From the NCBI GenBank assembly GCA_032334055.1, contig JAUOZS010000001.1, forward strand, positions 2,702,501 to 2,766,500: a DNA stretch of 64,000 nucleotides. The letters are read 5' to 3'. Of the stretch, positions 16,539-24,199 are shown in pieces. Position 1 is the first letter of the stretch; every line of letters starts with the position of its first letter. Under the pieces are notes generated by a model. It saw only the letters and a list, made by a program, of their open reading frames with translations, made no database searches and was not told the origin of the DNA. The stretch comes from Selenomonadales bacterium 4137-cl (GTDB lineage Bacteria; Bacillota; Negativicutes; Sporomusales; UBA7701). The position numbers were made by a program, and so were the translations under genes.

Positions 16539-17345
16539 ATGTTGAAAGGTTATACCCTGCCCCGTACGCCGCGCGGCACTTCCTGCCTGGCGCCCGAGCC
16601 GCCGTGGCATTACGCGGGGACGGCGCTGGCGGTGGAGTTCGTGGCCGATCCTGCGCGGGTGGCGGCGTTCCTGCCGGCCGGCCTTGAGCCGGCGGACGGG
16701 CGGTGCGCGGCGTATTTCGTGGAGTGGCAGTACGCGAGCGAGACGGGCGAGGAGTATCTCGACCCGGTCCGCAGCCAGTACCGGGAGACGATCTTCCTGG
16801 TGTCGGCGGGCTATGAAGGGGAGCCGGTGGCGTATTGTCCGTTCATTTTCGTGGATCAGGACGTGTCGCTGATGCGCGGGTTGGCGCAGGGCTGGCCGAA
16901 GCAGTCCGGGTCGACGTGGGTGACGCGGGCGTACGACCTGCCGTCGAAGGCGACGCCGGCGGTGGCGCCGGGGGGCAGGTTCGGGGCGACGCTGGCGGCG
17001 CGCGACCGCCGTCTGGCGGAGGCGACGGTGACGCTGCGCGAGCCGGGGGCGGCGCTGCCGACGCCGAATTTCGCGCGGGCGGTGAATGTGCGCTATTTCC
17101 CCGAGCTGGCGGCGGGGAGGCACGGCCGGCCGGCGGTCCACGAGCTGGTGCGGCTTAAGTCGCGCGATGTGATGATGTCGACGGTGTGGAAGGGCGAGGC
17201 GACGCTGGCGGTGTTCGATAATCCGTATCTGGAGCTGCCTGATCTGCGCCCGACGGCGGTGCTCGCCGGGTACCGCTTTTCGTTCGCGCTGACGGTGGAC
17301 GATCTTGTCCTGTTGCGCGATCTGCGCGGCGACGATCCCGCTTGA
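16539..17345 (+). CDS. Acetoacetate decarboxylase-family protein
   Basis: This 268-residue protein resembles acetoacetate decarboxylase (ADC, PF06314). The fold landmarks ALAVEFVADPARVAAFLPAGLEP and VAYCPFIFVDQD are followed by GWPKQSGS near residue 119, where ADC places its Schiff-base lysine. Many ADC-like proteins act on other beta-keto or aldehyde substrates, so acetone formation should not be assumed. The ATG at 16539 lies eight bases after GAGGAGGAG; a GTG at 16530 inside that site is rejected. It is upstream of the ABM-domain gene, which has its own promoter. Confidence 0.78.
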   Translation: MLKGYTLPRTPRGTSCLAPEPPWHYAGTALAVEFVADPARVAAFLPAGLEPADGRCAAYFVEWQYASETGEEYLDPVRSQYRETIFLVSAGYEGEPVAYCPFIFVDQDVSLMRGLAQGWPKQSGSTWVTRAYDLPSKATPAVAPGGRFGATLAARDRRLAEATVTLREPGAALPTPNFARAVNVRYFPELAAGRHGRPAVHELVRLKSRDVMMSTVWKGEATLAVFDNPYLELPDLRPTAVLAGYRFSFALTVDDLVLLRDLRGDDPA

Positions 17346-17378
17346 CCATTTTTTACCACTGGATTATGCTAGTGGTAA
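17342..17378 (+). promoter_or_regulatory. Promoter with palindromic operator upstream of the ABM gene
   Basis: TTGACC (17342-17347) and TATGCT (17365-17370) are 17 bp apart. A perfect inverted repeat TTACCACT (17353-17360) / AGTGGTAA (17371-17378) straddles the -10 element. This is the geometry of a repressor operator. No regulator gene is adjacent. Confidence 0.65.
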
Positions 17379-17401
17379 GAAGTGTGGAGGAGGGGTGCAG
17401 G

Positions 17402-17716
17402 ATGGTGGTGCGGATCTGGCGCGGGGAGGCGACGCGGGAGAACGCGCCCGCGTATTACCGCCATGTGACGGGAAAGGTTTTCCCGGAACTGAAGGGGATA
17501 CCGGGTCATAAGGGGGCTTATCTGCTGCAGCGGGAAACGGCCGCGGGGGTTGAGTTTCTGGCGGTGACGATGTGGGAGTCGCTGGAGGCGATCCGCGCGT
17601 TCGCGGGCGAGGACGCCGGGGCGGCGGTGGTGGAGCCGGCGGCGCAGGCGGTGTTGACGGATTTCGACGATTTTGCGCGCCACTATACGCTGACGTTCGG
17701 GAGCTGCAGTCAGTAG
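17402..17716 (+). CDS. ABM-type (antibiotic biosynthesis monooxygenase fold) small protein
   Basis: This 104-residue single-domain protein of the dimeric alpha/beta-barrel (ABM) fold has MVVRIWRGEAT at the first strand, YLLQRETAAGVEFLAVTMWESLEAIRAFAG in the middle and HYTLTFG at the end. Such proteins serve as cofactor-free monooxygenases, haem-degrading enzymes or simple stress proteins, and the sequence does not decide among them. The start at 17402 has GGAGGAGGGG upstream. An in-frame extension to 17342 overlaps the promoter and is rejected. Confidence 0.78.
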   Translation: MVVRIWRGEATRENAPAYYRHVTGKVFPELKGIPGHKGAYLLQRETAAGVEFLAVTMWESLEAIRAFAGEDAGAAVVEPAAQAVLTDFDDFARHYTLTFGSCSQ

Positions 17717-17732
17717 CGTCAAGACGGCATAC

Positions 17733-17771
17733 AAAAAGCGAGCTAGCCCAATATGGGCTGCTCGTTTTTTT
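17733..17771. terminator. Bidirectional terminator between ABM and GGDEF genes
   Basis: CGAGC-T-AGCCC pairs with GGGCTGCTCG, with A5 on the left and T7 on the right, between two convergent genes. Confidence 0.85.
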
Positions 17772-18429
17772 ATGCGATGACTTTGTTTTTGGTTTGCTTG
17801 GCCCGGTAGAGGGCGTCGTCGGCCAGCCTGATGAGTTGTTCCAGGTCGGCGGTGGCGGTGGCGGCGGCGATGCCGATGCTGACGGTGACGGCGACGGTGT
17901 GCGGGTCCTGGCCGAAGGGGTGGCGCTCGACGGTCGCCCTGAGGCGTTCGGCGAACAGGCGGGCGCTGTTTTTGTCGGCGCCGGTGAGGAAGACGAGGAA
18001 TTCTTCGCCGCCCCAGCGGATGGCCGCGTCGTTTTTGCGGATGCTGGCCCGGAGGAGGTCGGCTAGCTGACGGAGAACGGCGTCGCCCATGGCGTGCCCG
18101 TGCTTGTCGTTGATCTGTTTGAAGTCGTCGATGTCGATCATGAGGAGCGCGGCCTCGTTGCCGGTGCTGCCCCTCCCCACCCGGCCGGCGATGGCGGCGG
18201 CGAAGTAGTGGCGGTTGTAGAGGGCGGTGAGGTTGTCTTTGAAGGCGGTCTGGACCAGTACGCCGCACCTGTAGGCGATGACGGCGTCGATCGCGCCGAC
18301 GCAGGCCCATACCGCCGGGGACAGGCCTTCGGCTATATGGCTTTCGGCGAGGAAGCCGAGGATGTGCAGGAGGAGGACGGCGGCGACGATGATACGGGGA
18401 GCATGAGCGATGAACCGGGGGTCGGCGAT
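17770..18429 (-). CDS. Membrane-anchored GGDEF diguanylate cyclase with non-standard start
   Basis: About 219 residues. Two transmembrane helices (IIVAAVLLLHILGFLAES and a following hydrophobic segment) precede a GGDEF domain. That domain has TALYNRHYF, ALLMIDIDDFKQIND and an intact GGEEF signature in RWGGEEFLVFL, so it should make c-di-GMP. The reading frame has a TAA at its upstream edge and no ATG, GTG or TTG before the helices. An ATC codon at 18427-18429 sits eight bases after AGGAGG. Either ATC is the start or a small indel has moved the frame of the GTG just upstream. The N terminus is therefore provisional. The next in-frame GTG (18180) would remove the membrane part and the start of the domain. 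Confidence 0.75.
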   Translation of the reverse strand: MADPRFIAHAPRIIVAAVLLLHILGFLAESHIAEGLSPAVWACVGAIDAVIAYRCGVLVQTAFKDNLTALYNRHYFAAAIAGRVGRGSTGNEAALLMIDIDDFKQINDKHGHAMGDAVLRQLADLLRASIRKNDAAIRWGGEEFLVFLTGADKNSARLFAERLRATVERHPFGQDPHTVAVTVSIGIAAATATADLEQLIRLADDALYRAKQTKNKVIA

Positions 18430-18649
18430 GGTTGGCCACCTCCTTTATTTTTGTGCTTGTTTGCGAGCTTCTTGGCCGGGAAGGGTAAGCCTGCCGGCGC
18501 GGCCGGGGAAGGACCGCCGACCGGGGAGAGCGGTTTTTCGGCCGGCGGGGAGCAAGTTTGCCGCCGCGCCGACATATATATTTTAGCAGCAACCGGGCCC
18601 CGGTGGAAGAGCCTGCGGGGCAAAGGCGGATTCGGCGGAGGGGATGTCG

Positions 18650-19360
18650 GTGATTACGCCGGTTATTGGCATTGCGGCGAGCATCTGGGCCGACGGGGAG
18701 GAGCGGCTGTTCGCGGGCGGGGCGTATGTGCGGGCGGTGGCCCGGGCGGGTGGCTGTCCGGTGGTGCTGCCGTTCACCGGCGGCGAGGCGCAGGCCGGCT
18801 GCCACCTGGCGGTGGTGGACGGGGTGGTGCTTACCGGGGGCGGGGATGTCGATCCCTGGCTGTACGGGGCGGAGCCGCTGCCGGGGCTGGGACGGGTGTG
18901 TCCGGAGCGGGACGAGTACGAGCTGACGCTGGTGAGGACGGCAGGGGCTTTGGGCCGTCCGGTGCTGGGAATATGCCGGGGCCTGCAGGCGGCGAACGTG
19001 GCTCTGGGGGGGACGCTGCTGCAGGATGTGCGCGGCCGGCCGAACGGGCTGCAGCACTGGCAGGAGAGCCGCGCCGAGGTGGCGGGGCATGCGGTGGCGG
19101 TGAAGGCGGGGACGCTGCTGCACCGCGTGCTGCGGCGGGAAACGGTGCGGACGAACAGCTTCCACCGCCAGGCGGTCGACGAGGTGGCGCCGGGTCTGCT
19201 CGTGTGCGGCCGGGCGGCTGACGGCGTGGTGGAGGCGGTGGAGGATATCGCGGGGTTGCTGCTGGCGGTGCAGTGGCACCCGGAGGATATGGTCGACAGC
19301 CAGCCGGCGATGCTGGAGCTGTTCCGCTGGCTGGTCAATAAGGCCGCCGGCCGCGGCTAG
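18650..19360 (+). CDS. Class-I amidotransferase-like hydrolase (PuuD/peptidase C26 family)
   Basis: This 236-residue glutamine-amidotransferase-fold hydrolase is close to gamma-glutamyl-GABA hydrolase. The catalytic triad is visible: Cys109 in GICRGLQAAN, His210 and Glu212 in VQWHPED. VVDGVVLTGGGDVDPWLYG is a family signature. It probably cleaves gamma-glutamyl bonds, but the substrate is not established and no putrescine genes are nearby. GGAGGGG ends immediately before an ATG at 18644, leaving no spacer, whereas GTG at 18650 has six bases, so 18650 is preferred. It is followed 10 nt later by the transpeptidase gene and likely co-transcribed. Confidence 0.85.
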   Translation: MITPVIGIAASIWADGEERLFAGGAYVRAVARAGGCPVVLPFTGGEAQAGCHLAVVDGVVLTGGGDVDPWLYGAEPLPGLGRVCPERDEYELTLVRTAGALGRPVLGICRGLQAANVALGGTLLQDVRGRPNGLQHWQESRAEVAGHAVAVKAGTLLHRVLRRETVRTNSFHRQAVDEVAPGLLVCGRAADGVVEAVEDIAGLLLAVQWHPEDMVDSQPAMLELFRWLVNKAAGRG

Positions 19361-19370
19361 GAGGGGCGTT

Positions 19371-20090
19371 ATGAGGATGAAAGGCGGTGTCTGGCGGCGG
19401 CGGCCGCTGTACTGGGCGTTCGCCGGGCTGGTGCTGGTGGCGCTGGCGGTGAGTCTGGCTGTGGCCGATTATATCGACGACCGGGATCTGGCCGCGGCGC
19501 CGGGGCAGAAGATCAGCCCGCCCGCGGGCGAGGTAAGCCTGAAGATAAATGTGCAGAAGCGGACGCTGGAGGTGTACGACGAGGGGCGGCTGCACAAGAC
19601 TTACCGCGTGGCGGTCGGGAAGAGCAGTACGCCGACGCCGTTCGGGGAGTGGAAGGTGGTCTGGAAGGATTATAATTGGGGAACGGGGTTCGGCACGCGC
19701 TGGATGGGGCTGAACGTGCCGTGGGGAACGTTCGGCATTCACGGGACGAATAAGCCGTGGTCGATCGGCAGCTTCGCGAGCCATGGGTGCATCAGGATGC
19801 GCAACCGGGACGTGGAGGAGCTGTTCGAGTGGGTGAAGATCGGGACGCCGGTGGCGATCGAGGGCGGCCGGACGCGGCTCAGCCGGACGCTGAAGTATCA
19901 GTCGGTGGGGCCGGATGTGGTGCTGGTGCAGCTTAAGCTGAAGGAGCTGGGGTATCTGGAGAGCCGGGCGGACGGTATCTATGGCCTGGTGACCGAGGAG
20001 GCGGTGAAGCGGTTTCAGCGCGACCGCGGCCTGGAGGAGAACGGGACGGTGGGGGCGGAGGCGCTGACGGCGCTGGGGCTGAAGCAGTGA
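19371..20090 (+). CDS. L,D-transpeptidase with C-terminal peptidoglycan-binding domain
   Basis: This 239-residue envelope protein has an N-terminal membrane anchor at about residues 14-33. A YkuD catalytic domain (about 55-165) has FGIHGTNKPW and SFASHGCIRMRN, with catalytic Cys140 and His138. A PG_binding_1 repeat (about 180-237, DVVLVQLKLKELGYL) follows. The enzyme makes 3-3 crosslinks or attaches proteins to murein. Domain order with the binding module last is common in Firmicutes. GGAGG precedes the ATG closely. A terminator follows. Confidence 0.92.
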   Translation: MRMKGGVWRRRPLYWAFAGLVLVALAVSLAVADYIDDRDLAAAPGQKISPPAGEVSLKINVQKRTLEVYDEGRLHKTYRVAVGKSSTPTPFGEWKVVWKDYNWGTGFGTRWMGLNVPWGTFGIHGTNKPWSIGSFASHGCIRMRNRDVEELFEWVKIGTPVAIEGGRTRLSRTLKYQSVGPDVVLVQLKLKELGYLESRADGIYGLVTEEAVKRFQRDRGLEENGTVGAEALTALGLKQ

Positions 20091-20103
20091 TAAGGAAAAG
20101 TAT

Positions 20104-20131
20104 AGCGGCCCGGACATGCGGGCCGCTTTTT
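20104..20131 (+). terminator. Terminator after the L,D-transpeptidase gene
   Basis: AGCGGCCC and GGGCCGCT form an 8-bp stem, followed by TTTTTG. Confidence 0.85.
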
Positions 20132-20190
20132 GTGTGCGATTATTTCGGCCGAACGGAAGCTGTGTCGCCGCTTGCGGGTCTTGATCTCAA

Positions 20191-20315
20191 GCGGCCGTTC
20201 AGAAGGCCCCAGCTGCTAGGCGGCTCTGTCAGGCGCGACGCGACGCGTACTCGGCACGTACGCTAGCAAGGGCCTGACAGAACAACAACGCAGATGGGGC
20301 CTTATCAACGACCGC
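20191..20315 (-). repeat. Dispersed nested inverted repeat, copy B
   Basis: This 125-bp element has outer arms 20191-20210 and 20296-20315, a middle stem CTGTCAGGC (20226-20234) / GCCTGACAG (20272-20280), and an inner hairpin GCGTAC (20245-20250) / GTACGC (20258-20263). The middle stem differs in sequence from copies A and D but is still fully paired, which argues for conserved structure. It abuts the stop codon of the minus-strand outer-membrane-protein gene. Confidence 0.85.
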
Positions 20316-20893
20316 TAAATTTTCCAGGTAAGACCGAGGCCAAAGCCGCGATAGTTGTGGCGGTCCGCCCCCGCCCCGATATGATCGACGGTGAGGTGGC
20401 GGTAGGTGGTGGTCAGTTCGAGATGGGGCCTGAGCCGGTAGGAGAGGCCGAATTCGACGTTGGCGACGTTTTTGCCGCCGCCGAGGTTGGCGTAGAGGGT
20501 GAAGCGGTCGCCGAGCTTGCGGGTGGCGATGACGCCGGCCTGGATGACGTTTTTGGCGCGGATGCCCGCGCCGCCGCCGGTGTGGGCGTGACCGACGTAG
20601 AATTGGAAGTCGTCGCCGAGTTTGCGGATGAGGTTGATTTCGCGGCTGTGGGTCCGGTAGTCGTTGTGGTAGCCGCCGGTGTCGAAGTTGATCTGCCGGC
20701 AGGCAAGGGCCCAGTCGCCGCCGAGGCCTGTGGCGACGCCGAATTCCAGGGCGTTGCCGCCGGAGAAGGAGCCGGGTTTCCAGATCAGGTCGACGGCCCA
20801 CCGTCCGGGGGAGAAGTCTTCCAGCGGGCTGGCTGAGACCGGCGCGGCCGCCAGCAGCAGGGCCGCGGCCACGATGATGGCGATTTTTCTCAT
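20315..20893 (-). CDS. Predicted outer-membrane beta-barrel protein
   Basis: This 192-residue exported protein begins with a clear signal peptide (RKIAIIVAAALLLAAAPVSA). The mature part is built of short amphipathic strands rich in Gly, Tyr, Thr and Asn with alternating hydrophobics. It ends GFGLGLTWKI, the terminal-strand pattern of outer-membrane barrels. Eight or so strands are plausible. No lipid-A or porin family is recognised with certainty. Its presence is one reason to infer a diderm cell. GGAGGTG precedes the ATG. Confidence 0.72.
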   Translation of the reverse strand: MRKIAIIVAAALLLAAAPVSASPLEDFSPGRWAVDLIWKPGSFSGGNALEFGVATGLGGDWALACRQINFDTGGYHNDYRTHSREINLIRKLGDDFQFYVGHAHTGGGAGIRAKNVIQAGVIATRKLGDRFTLYANLGGGKNVANVEFGLSYRLRPHLELTTTYRHLTVDHIGAGADRHNYRGFGLGLTWKI

Positions 20894-21015
20894 GTTTCAC
20901 CTCCATGTTTTTTCCGTACAAGTCTACGCGCCAGCCGCCAAGGTTATGAGCAAAATTTTGGACAGGAGCGGTTAAGTGTGCCGCCGTAATGGCGGCAGAA
21001 CGGCCGGAAGAGGAT

Positions 21016-22275
21016 TCAGGGGAGCCGGTCCCCGCCGGCGAGGAGACGGTCGATGGCGGCGGTGAAGGTTTCCGGAGGATGGGCGCCGTCGATGAGCCGG
21101 CCGTTGACGATGAAGACGGGGACGCCGTCGAGGCCGAAGGCGTCCGCTTCTCTGATATCGGCGGCGATTTGACTGCTGACGGCGGGGGATGTAAGGTCCG
21201 CGTCGAGCCTGGACAGATCCCCTCCCAGTTCGGCTACGGTTTGGCGAAGGAAGGGTTCTCCTTCTTTCAGCCTGTCCTGTCCGGCAAATATGCGACGGTA
21301 GAATCGCCAGGCCAACGCATCGCTTTGCCGGCGAAGAGCTTCGAAGTAGCGGGCGGCTGGCAGGGCCATGGGGTGAAATTCCAGCGGGCAGTGTTTGAGG
21401 ACCAGTTTCACGCTGCCGTGGTATTTGGCGAGGATGCCGTCGACGGTTTCCGCCGCCGACCGGCAATAGGGGCATTGAAAGTCGGTGTATTCAAAGATCG
21501 TGACCGGGGCTGCCGGCGGTCCCTTGACGGCGGAGCCGGCGATAGCGGGCCGGTACTCGGCGGCGCATTTGGGTTCGGGAACGGATTCGCTGTAAACGGC
21601 GGCAGGCAGAGCGTCCGCCGGAAGGGCTCCGTAGGCGCGGAGCAGTTCGCCCAGGTTCGGGGGGTAACCATTGCCGACGGCCTGGTCGAGTACGGTGCGG
21701 CCGTCGCGGTCGACCGTGTTCGCGTCGGCGCCGGAATCCAGCAGCAGGAGGAGCGTTTCGCGGTCGCCGCGCCGTGCCGCCCACATGAGCGGCGTCCAGC
21801 CCATGATGTCCCGGTGGTTGACAGCCGCCCCGGCGGCGATGAGCAGGGCGGCGCCGGCCGCATTACCGCGCTGGGCGGCCGCGATGAGGGCGGTTATGCC
21901 GTTTGCAGCTTGGCGGTTGACATCGGCGCCGCGGTGGATGAGGATGTCGGCCAGCCAGGTGCTGCCGGCCTGGACGGCGACGATGAGCGGCGTGCGCTGC
22001 CAGTTGTCACAGGCGTCGATGTCGGCCCCGTGGGCGAGAAGTAGCTGGGCCATGGCGATATCGGCCCTGGCGGCGGCGATAATGAGCGGCGACTTGCCCC
22101 ATACGTCGCGGGTATCGGCCGCCACCCCGCCAGCCAGCAATTTTTCCGCTGCCGTCACGTCGCCGCGCCTGACCGCCGCGAGCAGGACGTCGTCTTTTCC
22201 GGTCGCCCCGACAGCGGCGGGCAGTGCCCATACCAATGCGAGAAGCATATATACCGCAAGCTGTTTTTTCCACAC
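21016..22275 (-). CDS. Exported ankyrin-repeat / DsbA-like thioredoxin fusion
   Basis: This 419-residue secreted protein has an unusual architecture. The signal peptide occupies about residues 1-24. Roughly six ankyrin repeats follow (about 27-215; examples GKSPLIIAAARADIAMAQLLLAHGAD and GWTPLMWAARRGDRETLLLLLDSGAD differ in length only slightly). The remainder is a DsbA/thioredoxin_4 domain with CPYC at residues 268-271 and the cis-proline loop VPVFIVNG. It would catalyse disulfide exchange outside the cytoplasm, with the ankyrins as a substrate- or partner-binding arm. The divergent neighbour encodes a secreted Cys/His-rich protein, a possible substrate. Domains are clear; the joint role is inferred. 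Confidence 0.88.
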   Translation of the reverse strand: MWKKQLAVYMLLALVWALPAAVGATGKDDVLLAAVRRGDVTAAEKLLAGGVAADTRDVWGKSPLIIAAARADIAMAQLLLAHGADIDACDNWQRTPLIVAVQAGSTWLADILIHRGADVNRQAANGITALIAAAQRGNAAGAALLIAAGAAVNHRDIMGWTPLMWAARRGDRETLLLLLDSGADANTVDRDGRTVLDQAVGNGYPPNLGELLRAYGALPADALPAAVYSESVPEPKCAAEYRPAIAGSAVKGPPAAPVTIFEYTDFQCPYCRSAAETVDGILAKYHGSVKLVLKHCPLEFHPMALPAARYFEALRRQSDALAWRFYRRIFAGQDRLKEGEPFLRQTVAELGGDLSRLDADLTSPAVSSQIAADIREADAFGLDGVPVFIVNGRLIDGAHPPETFTAAIDRLLAGGDRLP

Positions 22276-22435
22276 AGGCCTCTCCTCCCCTGTCCCGCTA
22301 CTGCGGTTATGTAGAATGTATACGCGCGGTTGGCGGAAAAATTCGCCGTAAACATGGTTGGGGCCGGCATGGTTCGGTTAATGCCGGGAGGGCTGCCGCA
22401 TATAATAACAAAAATGGCGAAAGGCGGTCGATTGG

Positions 22436-22807
22436 ATGCTTTCAGCACGGATGATAAATGTGTTGTGTCTGGCACTGGTTCTGACGGTTACTTTTCTTAT
22501 GAGTCCCGCCGCGGTATTGGCGGCGCCGGCGAGCGAGAACGTTAAGACGGCGGTGGAGTCTGAGGCGGGGGCCAAATGCGTCGACCCCGGAGATAACGAC
22601 GGAAGTTTCGAGTTCTTTTCCGCCGAACCGGGCGAGGCGTCCCTGGATGGCCTTTACCGCGACCGGGATCGCCACCACCCCAACCGCTGCGAGCGCGTGC
22701 GGCATAAGTGTCTGGAGCAATGCCGGCATCACCGCGGCCACCACGATAACCACCGGCACTGTTTCGAGCGCTGCATGCGCTACCACGATTGCCATCACTA
22801 TCGCTAG
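22436..22807 (+). CDS. Small secreted His/Cys-rich protein
   Basis: This 123-residue protein has a signal peptide ending near AVLAAPAS. The mature C-terminal half is packed with His, Cys and Arg (RCERVRHKCLEQCRHHRGHH, HCFERCMRYHDCHH). CxxxC spacings recur (CERVRHKCLEQC, CFERC), suggesting metal binding or paired disulfides in a helical hairpin. No family is recognised. A TATAAT box lies at 22401-22406, and a weak AAGGCGG precedes the ATG. It is divergent from the ankyrin-DsbA fusion, so co-function in oxidative folding is possible. Confidence 0.65.
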   Translation: MLSARMINVLCLALVLTVTFLMSPAAVLAAPASENVKTAVESEAGAKCVDPGDNDGSFEFFSAEPGEASLDGLYRDRDRHHPNRCERVRHKCLEQCRHHRGHHDNHRHCFERCMRYHDCHHYR

Positions 22808-22826
22808 GGTGCCGTCACAAACGGCA

Positions 22827-22856
22827 AGGAGGCAGGTAATCCTGCCTCCTCGCTTG
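22827..22856 (+). terminator. Terminator after the His/Cys-rich protein gene
   Basis: AGGAGGCAGG and CCTGCCTCCT form a perfect 10-bp stem with loop TAAT and a T-rich tail, between convergent genes. Confidence 0.75.
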
Positions 22857-22874
22857 TTTATTTAGTGACGTTTA

Positions 22875-24068
22875 TCAATCGGCTCGGCCCTGCCCTGCCG
22901 CGGGCGGGCGGCCACGCACGAGGCTGGCGGCGTAGACGACGATGAACAGGCCCATGACGGCGGCGGCGGTGAGGTAGACGGCCGGGTAGCCGGCAGCTTC
23001 GGCTACGATGCCGAGAACGACGGCTCCGCAGCCGACGCCGGTATCGAGGAAGTTGTAGAAGGTGGCGTTGACGATGCCGCGCCGGTCGGGAGGGACGAGG
23101 CCGACCATCCAGGCCTGCAGGGATGGGAAGAGGATGCCGACGCCCAGCCCCTGGAAGACGGCCGCGGTGAGCAGGACGGGGGTGGTGGCGGTTTGGGAGA
23201 GGATGATCTGGCCGATGAGGAGGCAGACGGCGCCGGGGAGGATGACCCAGGCGTGTCCCCGGCTGTCGAAGATGCGTCCGACGAACAGCCGCGACAGGAA
23301 GACGAACGAGGTGGTTACGGTGAAGAAGTAGCCGACGGTGGTCAGATGGGCCTGTTTGGCCATGAGGGCTACGAAGCCGAGAACGCCGCTGAGGGCGGCG
23401 CCTGTGAGCAGGGCGAGGCAGGCGGGGAAGACGGCCTTGCGCTCCAGGACGCGGTCGAGGAGGGAGGCCGCGCCCCGGCCGGAGGATGGCGCGGGAGCGG
23501 GGACGCCGGTAAAGGCGCCGAGCCCGAGGATGGCGACGAGTTGGCCGGCGGAGGCGACGGCGAAGAGGACGCCGAAGCCGTGGCCGGCGACGAGCCAGAC
23601 GCCAAGGGCCGGGGCGATGGCCATCGAGAGGGTGGTGCCCAGCCCGAAGTAGCCGATGCCTTCGCCGCGGCGCGCGGCCGGGATGATGTCGACGGCGAGG
23701 GTGGCGTACAGGGTGGTGGCGATGCCGAAGCCGACGCCGTGGAAAAGGCGGACGGCGAGGGCGGCGCCGACGCTGTCGGCCCGGTAGTAGGCGGCGGTCG
23801 CAAGCATGCAGACGAGCATGCCGAGGAGCAGAAAGTTCTTTTTACCGAGGCGGTCGATGCCGGGTTCGGTGAACAGACGGATGAGGATGGCGGAGAAGGT
23901 GAAGCTGCCCATGATGAGACCTATCTGGCGGTCCGTTCCGCCGCAGTCGGCGATGAAGAGCGGCAGGACGGGCATGATGAGGTGGAAGCCGGAGAAGAGC
24001 AGGGCGTTGGAAAATGACAGGATGATGAAGTTTTTAGTCCATAGGGGGCCGGTGATCGGTGCGGGCAT
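22875..24068 (-). CDS. MFS transporter
   Basis: This 397-residue, twelve-helix major facilitator has the A-motif-like loop GIDRLGKKNFLLLG after helix 2 and GRIFDSRGHAWVI between helices 8 and 9. The overall layout resembles drug/metabolite efflux proteins (MFS_1). The substrate is not predictable. It is a single gene with its own upstream region, separated from cysK by the cysK terminator. Confidence 0.88.
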   Translation of the reverse strand: MPAPITGPLWTKNFIILSFSNALLFSGFHLIMPVLPLFIADCGGTDRQIGLIMGSFTFSAILIRLFTEPGIDRLGKKNFLLLGMLVCMLATAAYYRADSVGAALAVRLFHGVGFGIATTLYATLAVDIIPAARRGEGIGYFGLGTTLSMAIAPALGVWLVAGHGFGVLFAVASAGQLVAILGLGAFTGVPAPAPSSGRGAASLLDRVLERKAVFPACLALLTGAALSGVLGFVALMAKQAHLTTVGYFFTVTTSFVFLSRLFVGRIFDSRGHAWVILPGAVCLLIGQIILSQTATTPVLLTAAVFQGLGVGILFPSLQAWMVGLVPPDRRGIVNATFYNFLDTGVGCGAVVLGIVAEAAGYPAVYLTAAAVMGLFIVVYAASLVRGRPPAAGQGRAD

Positions 24069-24162
24069 GATGGGTCTCCTTATTCCCGGACGGCGGGTGT
24101 TTGCCGAAGGTTGTCAGGTATACTTATTTCCAGGCGGAGGGCAGGGTTTCCTCCCGGGAAAT

Positions 24163-24190
24163 AGAAAAGACCCGCGCTGCGGGGCGCGGG
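24163..24190 (-). terminator. Terminator of cysK
   Basis: On the minus strand CCCGCGC pairs with GCGCGGG around a 6-nt loop, followed by TCTTTTCT. Confidence 0.7.
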
Positions 24191-24199
24191 CCGGAGACG

